A DNA stretch of 10,482 nucleotides. It comes from an uncultured Frankiales bacterium (GTDB lineage Bacteria > Actinomycetota > Actinomycetes > Mycobacteriales > SCTD01). The notes beneath the pieces were generated by a model. It did not search any database, was not told where the DNA came from, and saw nothing but the letters and a program-made list of their open reading frames with translations. The stretch lies in the NCBI GenBank assembly GCA_946479905.1, contig CAMLIA010000155.1:1-10482 (forward strand). The letters run 5' to 3'. The stretch's first letter is position 1. The number at the start of each line of letters is the position of its first letter. The position numbers and the translations under genes are program-made. This document shows, one piece after another, positions 7,726-10,482 of the stretch.

Positions 7726-8759
7726 CACCATCGCCCGGATCCCCGCGACCCGTTGCCCAGCTCGCGCCCTGGCCGGCGCCGCCGGCCGAGGACGCCCCCG
7801 TCGTCGACCGGCTCCGGTGGTACCCCGCGGTGGCCCGCTGGGCGCCGTCGAAGCACAACACCCAGCCGTGGCGCTTCGTCATCCGCGACCAGAGCCTGGA
7901 GCTCTGGACCGACCCGCGCCGTGCGCTGCCCGACAGCGACCCGATGATGCGCGAGCTGGTCGTCGCGTGCGGGGCGGCGCTGCACCACGTCGAGGTCGCC
8001 GCCCGGGCCCTGGACAGGGACACGGCGGTGGAGCTGCTGCCGGAGGGCGGCTCCAGCTTCCTGGCCCGTGTCACCGAGCTCGGCAAGGGCGCCGCCGATG
8101 CGAGGGCGACAGCCCGGCTGGACGCGGTGGCACGGCGGCGGACCGACCGCGGTCCGCTCGACGCCTCCGTGCTGGCTCCCAGCCTGCCCTTCGAGCTGCA
8201 GTCCGCAGCCGCCGAGGCGGGTGCAGCCTTCCGCCTGGTGGCCAGCGGGGGTGACCGGGCGACCCTGGGCACCCTCGTCGGGCGAGCCGACCGGCAGCTC
8301 GTCCGTGACGGGCGCCTCGACCTCGAGCTCTCCCGCTGGCGGCGGACGGAGCAGGACGGGCGGTCCGACGGCGTGCCGGAGGAGAGCACCCGAGGACCGC
8401 GGGCGTCCTACCGCGCGGAGTTCGTCCAACGCGACTTCTCCGAGGGCGGCACGGTGTACTCCCATGACCGACCGGGCAGGGACGACCCCATCGTGGGCGT
8501 CCTGTGCACCACCGGAGACAGCGCGCTCGACTGGCTGGTCGCCGGGCGTGCGCTCAGCGCCGTGCTGCTCGACGCGACCGTGGCCGGCGCCAACGCCTCC
8601 TACCTCAACCAGCCGATCGAGGTCCCGAACCTGCGCGGGGAGCTTGCGTCCGACCTGCGGCTGCGGGGCGTCCCCCAGCTCGTGCTGCGCCTCGGGGCGG
8701 GCGGGCCGGTGCTGCCGACCGCGCGCCGGCCGGTCGAGGAGATCCGGTTCGAGACATGA
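7722..8759 (+). CDS. Acg-family nitroreductase-fold protein (FMN-associated)
   Basis: 345-residue cytoplasmic protein of the Acg/Rv2032-Rv3131 type, made of two nitroreductase-like halves. Motifs are APSKHNTQPWRF (41-52), the family's best signature and related to the flavin-binding segment of nitroreductases; RRRTDRG (138-144); GDSALDWLVAGRAL from 265, in the second half; and the C-terminal PTARRPVEEI (332-341). In Mycobacterium tuberculosis, acg-type genes are strongly DosR-induced. Structural work on a mycobacterial Acg homologue showed FMN bound but no ordinary nitroreductase activity, and FMN sequestration was proposed. The enzymatic reaction here is therefore unknown. Its place directly behind cydDC, with an ATGA overlap at each end, ties its expression to bd oxidase. 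The family is secure and the function is not. Confidence 0.9.
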   Translation: MTPSPGSPRPVAQLAPWPAPPAEDAPVVDRLRWYPAVARWAPSKHNTQPWRFVIRDQSLELWTDPRRALPDSDPMMRELVVACGAALHHVEVAARALDRDTAVELLPEGGSSFLARVTELGKGAADARATARLDAVARRRTDRGPLDASVLAPSLPFELQSAAAEAGAAFRLVASGGDRATLGTLVGRADRQLVRDGRLDLELSRWRRTEQDGRSDGVPEESTRGPRASYRAEFVQRDFSEGGTVYSHDRPGRDDPIVGVLCTTGDSALDWLVAGRALSAVLLDATVAGANASYLNQPIEVPNLRGELASDLRLRGVPQLVLRLGAGGPVLPTARRPVEEIRFET

Positions 8760-9673
8760 GGAGCATCATCGTCGGCGTCCGCGGTGACGCGGAGCTCGAG
8801 CCGGCGCTCGACTTCGCGCTGGAGGAGGCGGTCCGCCGGCGGCTGCCACTGGAGGCCGTGAGCTGCTACGAGGTCGCGGCCTACGGCGACTGGCCGCCGG
8901 TGCTGTCGCCGGGGCGGCTGCGCGAGCGCCGCGACGAGGCCGAGAACGCCGTGCACGCCGCGCTGGCGAGAGCCGTCGACCGGGTCCCCGGCGGGCAGAC
9001 CGCCTCCGCGCGCGCCCACGTCATGGAGGGCGAGCCGGCGGACTGCCTGCTGTCGCTGGCGCCGACCGCAGCCCTGCTGGTCGTCGGCACCCGTGGGGGC
9101 AACGCCTTGCGGCGCGGCCTGCGCGGCTCGGTGAGCGCCGAGGTGCTGCACCGCAGCTGGGCGCCGGTCGCCCTCGTGCCCCGCACCACCCCGGCCGTCG
9201 CCGACCGGTGGGTGCGGAGCCGGGTCGTGGTCGCCGTCGACGGCAGCCCTGCCTCGCTCAGCGCGCTGGCCTGGGCCGTGGCGCAGGCCCACGAGTGGGG
9301 GAGCGTGCTGGTGCCGGTCACGGTGTCGACGGTGACCGGGCGGCCCCCCGCGGCGCTGCTGGAGCGCACCCCGGACCTCACGGCTGCGGTCTGGACCGTC
9401 GTGCGGGAGGCCGGGGGTCAGTCGCTCGAGGTGCACCCGCACTTCCTCGAGGGCTCGCCCCCTCGGGCCTTGCAGGGGTTCGTCGAGCCGGAGGACCTGC
9501 TGGTGACCGGGTCCCGGGGACGGACCGGGGCGACCAGCCTCCTGATGGGGAGCACCAGCACCTTCCTGGCGGAGCAGGCCTGCTGCCCCGTGGTCGTCGT
9601 CCGGGAGGGGCAGGCGCGCCGTGAGACGCACCAGCGCGCCCGGCACGACCTGCCGCACGTCCCGTCGCGGTGA
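8756..9673 (+). CDS. Tandem-domain universal stress protein (UspA family)
   Basis: 305-residue cytoplasmic protein with two Usp domains (about 1-140 and 155-290), the architecture of mycobacterial Rv2005c/Rv2623-type proteins that are abundant in hypoxic dormancy. Both domains keep the ATP-binding pattern G-2x-G-9x-G-S: G111/G114/G124/S125, and G252/G255/G265/S266. The second domain has the canonical first strand VVVAVDGS with D162. In the first domain the same place reads IIVGVRGD, with Arg where the conserved Asp is normally found, so its nucleotide site may be altered. A basic and His-containing tail (about 277-305) follows. The ATG at 8756 overlaps the preceding stop in ATGA; the frame is open further upstream, but the Usp fold starts here. 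It is the last gene of the operon, and its stop lies 18 bases from the convergent GNAT gene stop. Confidence 0.92.
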   Translation: MRSIIVGVRGDAELEPALDFALEEAVRRRLPLEAVSCYEVAAYGDWPPVLSPGRLRERRDEAENAVHAALARAVDRVPGGQTASARAHVMEGEPADCLLSLAPTAALLVVGTRGGNALRRGLRGSVSAEVLHRSWAPVALVPRTTPAVADRWVRSRVVVAVDGSPASLSALAWAVAQAHEWGSVLVPVTVSTVTGRPPAALLERTPDLTAAVWTVVREAGGQSLEVHPHFLEGSPPRALQGFVEPEDLLVTGSRGRTGATSLLMGSTSTFLAEQACCPVVVVREGQARRETHQRARHDLPHVPSR

Positions 9674-9691
9674 GCCTCGCGGCGAGCCGGA

Positions 9692-10279
9692 TCAGCGGCG
9701 GAGCAGCCGCCGGAGCGGCCGCCCGGACGGCAGGGTGATGTCGGCGGTCTGCACGCCGACCTCGGTTGGCTGCCGCTCCACCTCGAGGCCGGACTCGGCC
9801 AGCAGCTCGACCACGTCGAGGTTGTCGGCGAAGAACTCGGCGTGGAAGTGCCGGATCCCCACCGTCGCCGCGCGCTCGGCCAGCGCCCGCAGCAGGCACG
9901 TCGCCAGCGACACGTGCCGCCACGCCGGGTCGACCGCGACCGCGATCTCCGCGGTCCGGCCCGGCTCGTCGGGGTCGAGGGACTCGGCAGCGTCGTAGCG
10001 GGCGATCCCGACGCCCTGCCCGTCCTCGTCCAGGGCGACGACGGCCATCCGGTCGCGGTAGTCGACCTGGGTCAGCCGGGCGATGTCGCTGTCCTTGACC
10101 GGCGGGCGCGCTCCGAGGAAGCGGCGCCGGAGGGTCTCGGGGTCCGCCCGCGCGATGGCGTCCCGCAGCTGCGGGGCGTCGCTCGGCAGGATCGGCCGGA
10201 GGTGGACCCGGCGGCCGTCCAGGAGCTCCACCTCGCGCTCCAGCGCCGCGGGGTAGCCCGGGGGCAGTGGCTCCGTCAT
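9692..10279 (-). CDS. GNAT-family N-acetyltransferase, Pat catalytic-domain-like
   Basis: 195-residue cytoplasmic protein, predicted to move an acetyl group from acetyl-CoA to an unknown acceptor. The stretch GRRVHLRPILPSDAPQLRDA (22-41), the segment LTQVDYRDRMAVVALD (69-84), VGIARY, AEIAVAVDPAWR and HAEFFADNLDVVELLAESGLEV resemble the catalytic domain of actinobacterial protein lysine acetyltransferase Pat. The N-terminal cyclic-nucleotide-binding domain of mycobacterial Pat is absent. The acetyl-CoA pyrophosphate loop, normally Q/R-x-x-G-x-G/A, reads R121-H-V-S-L-A126, so its central Gly is Ser. The ATG at 10277-10279 is chosen because it overlaps the upstream stop in ATGA; a GTG 27 bases further upstream would add nine residues inside that neighbour. 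No Shine-Dalgarno site is visible, consistent with coupling. The substrate is unknown. Confidence 0.88.
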   Translation of the reverse strand: MTEPLPPGYPAALEREVELLDGRRVHLRPILPSDAPQLRDAIARADPETLRRRFLGARPPVKDSDIARLTQVDYRDRMAVVALDEDGQGVGIARYDAAESLDPDEPGRTAEIAVAVDPAWRHVSLATCLLRALAERAATVGIRHFHAEFFADNLDVVELLAESGLEVERQPTEVGVQTADITLPSGRPLRRLLRR

Positions 10280-10458
10280 GTGTGGCCGCGGGTGCGCAGC
10301 AGCCACCAGAGCAGCACCGGGCAGGCGAGCACGAGCGGCACGACGAGCATCGCGGCGAGGGGTACGCCGAGTGCGGCCGTGACCGCGAAGGAACCGCCCA
10401 GGACGACGGCCAGGACGAGCAGCCGGGGGAGCCCCTGCGCGGTTCGCGTGGCTGTCAC
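10276..10458 (-). CDS. Small two-helix membrane protein, unknown function
   Basis: 60-residue protein not matched to any family I know. After a short basic N-terminus (MTATRTAQGLPR) come two hydrophobic stretches, about 13-31 and 34-53, separated by a Gly-Pro turn. A charged tail RTRGHT follows. This suggests a small hairpin-type inner-membrane protein. It is believed real because its GTG start has an ideal Shine-Dalgarno site and its stop overlaps the GNAT start by 4 bases in ATGA. Its own start may also overlap an upstream stop. By position it could be an accessory membrane component of whatever gene lies further upstream, which is outside the window. Confidence 0.72.
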   Translation of the reverse strand: MTATRTAQGLPRLLVLAVVLGGSFAVTAALGVPLAAMLVVPLVLACPVLLWWLLRTRGHT

Positions 10459-10482
10459 CGGGCCACCTCCTTCACGGGGTCC
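10455..10482 (-). CDS. Possible 3' end of an upstream minus-strand gene (fragment)
   Basis: A minus-strand frame entering from the window edge reads DPVKEVAR and stops with a TGA that overlaps the GTG start of the small membrane protein (GTGA). The same 4-base overlap is used at several other junctions here, so a real upstream gene in the same operon is plausible. Eight residues are too few to identify it, and the frame could be fortuitous. Confidence 0.3.
10464..10472 (-). promoter_or_regulatory. Shine-Dalgarno site of the small membrane protein gene
   Basis: On the minus strand AAGGAGGTG lies with its GGAGG core 7 bases before the GTG start at 10458. It is a nearly complete complement to the 16S rRNA tail and the strongest such site in the window. 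Confidence 0.75.

Noticed and set aside
9696..9712. 6-pair stem (CGGCGG/CCGCCG) near the convergent ends of the Usp and GNAT genes, considered as a terminator.
   Set aside because: It is short, lacks a U tract and lies within Leu/Arg-rich GNAT codons, where such stems arise readily at this base composition.
10280..10306. Upstream GTG start for the GNAT gene at 10306, adding nine residues.
   Set aside because: No ribosome site precedes it, the extra residues are not family-like, and the ATG at 10279 overlaps the preceding stop in the manner used elsewhere in the window.

Overview
This is a chromosomal window from a very G+C-rich actinomycete-type bacterium. The evidence is the strong G/C bias at third codon positions, GTG starts beside ATG, 4-base stop/start overlaps, a cydA-cydB-cydD-cydC gene order as in mycobacteria, and a response regulator that resembles mycobacterial DevR/DosR closely. 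The genus cannot be fixed from the sequence alone. There are no rRNA or tRNA genes, insertion sequences, CRISPR arrays or other signs of recent transfer.

Layout. (1) Bases 1-1094 hold the 3' part of pntB, the beta subunit of proton-translocating NAD(P) transhydrogenase. It converges on (2) a DosR/DevR-like NarL-family response regulator on the minus strand (1109-1765). Only 14 bases separate the two stop codons, and a strong hairpin covers that gap. (3) A 109-base divergent promoter region (1766-1874) contains a near-consensus DosR-type box at 1821-1840. (4) A tight six-gene plus-strand operon follows (1875-9673): cydA, cydB (cytochrome bd quinol oxidase), cydD, cydC (the heterodimeric ABC transporter needed for bd assembly), an Acg-family nitroreductase-fold protein, and a tandem-domain universal stress protein. 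After cydA/cydB (9-base gap) every junction is a 4-base GTGA or ATGA overlap. (5) A convergent minus-strand pair lies at the right edge: a 60-residue two-helix membrane protein with an excellent Shine-Dalgarno site, overlapping by 4 bases a GNAT acetyltransferase related to the Pat catalytic domain. The last codons of a further upstream minus-strand gene may also be present.

Functional reading. Most genes belong to families that respond to low oxygen, NO or redox stress. Cytochrome bd has high oxygen affinity and NO/cyanide tolerance, CydDC supports its assembly, transhydrogenase balances NADH and NADPH, and Acg-type and Usp proteins are prominent DosR-regulon products in mycobacteria. The regulator keeps the phospho-acceptor Asp and the Lys-Lys-Asn set that contacts DNA in DosR, and the box lies between it and the operon. 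The simplest inference is a compact hypoxia/dormancy locus in which a DosR-like protein controls a bd-oxidase operon extended by acg and usp genes. No DosS/DosT-type kinase is visible in the window.
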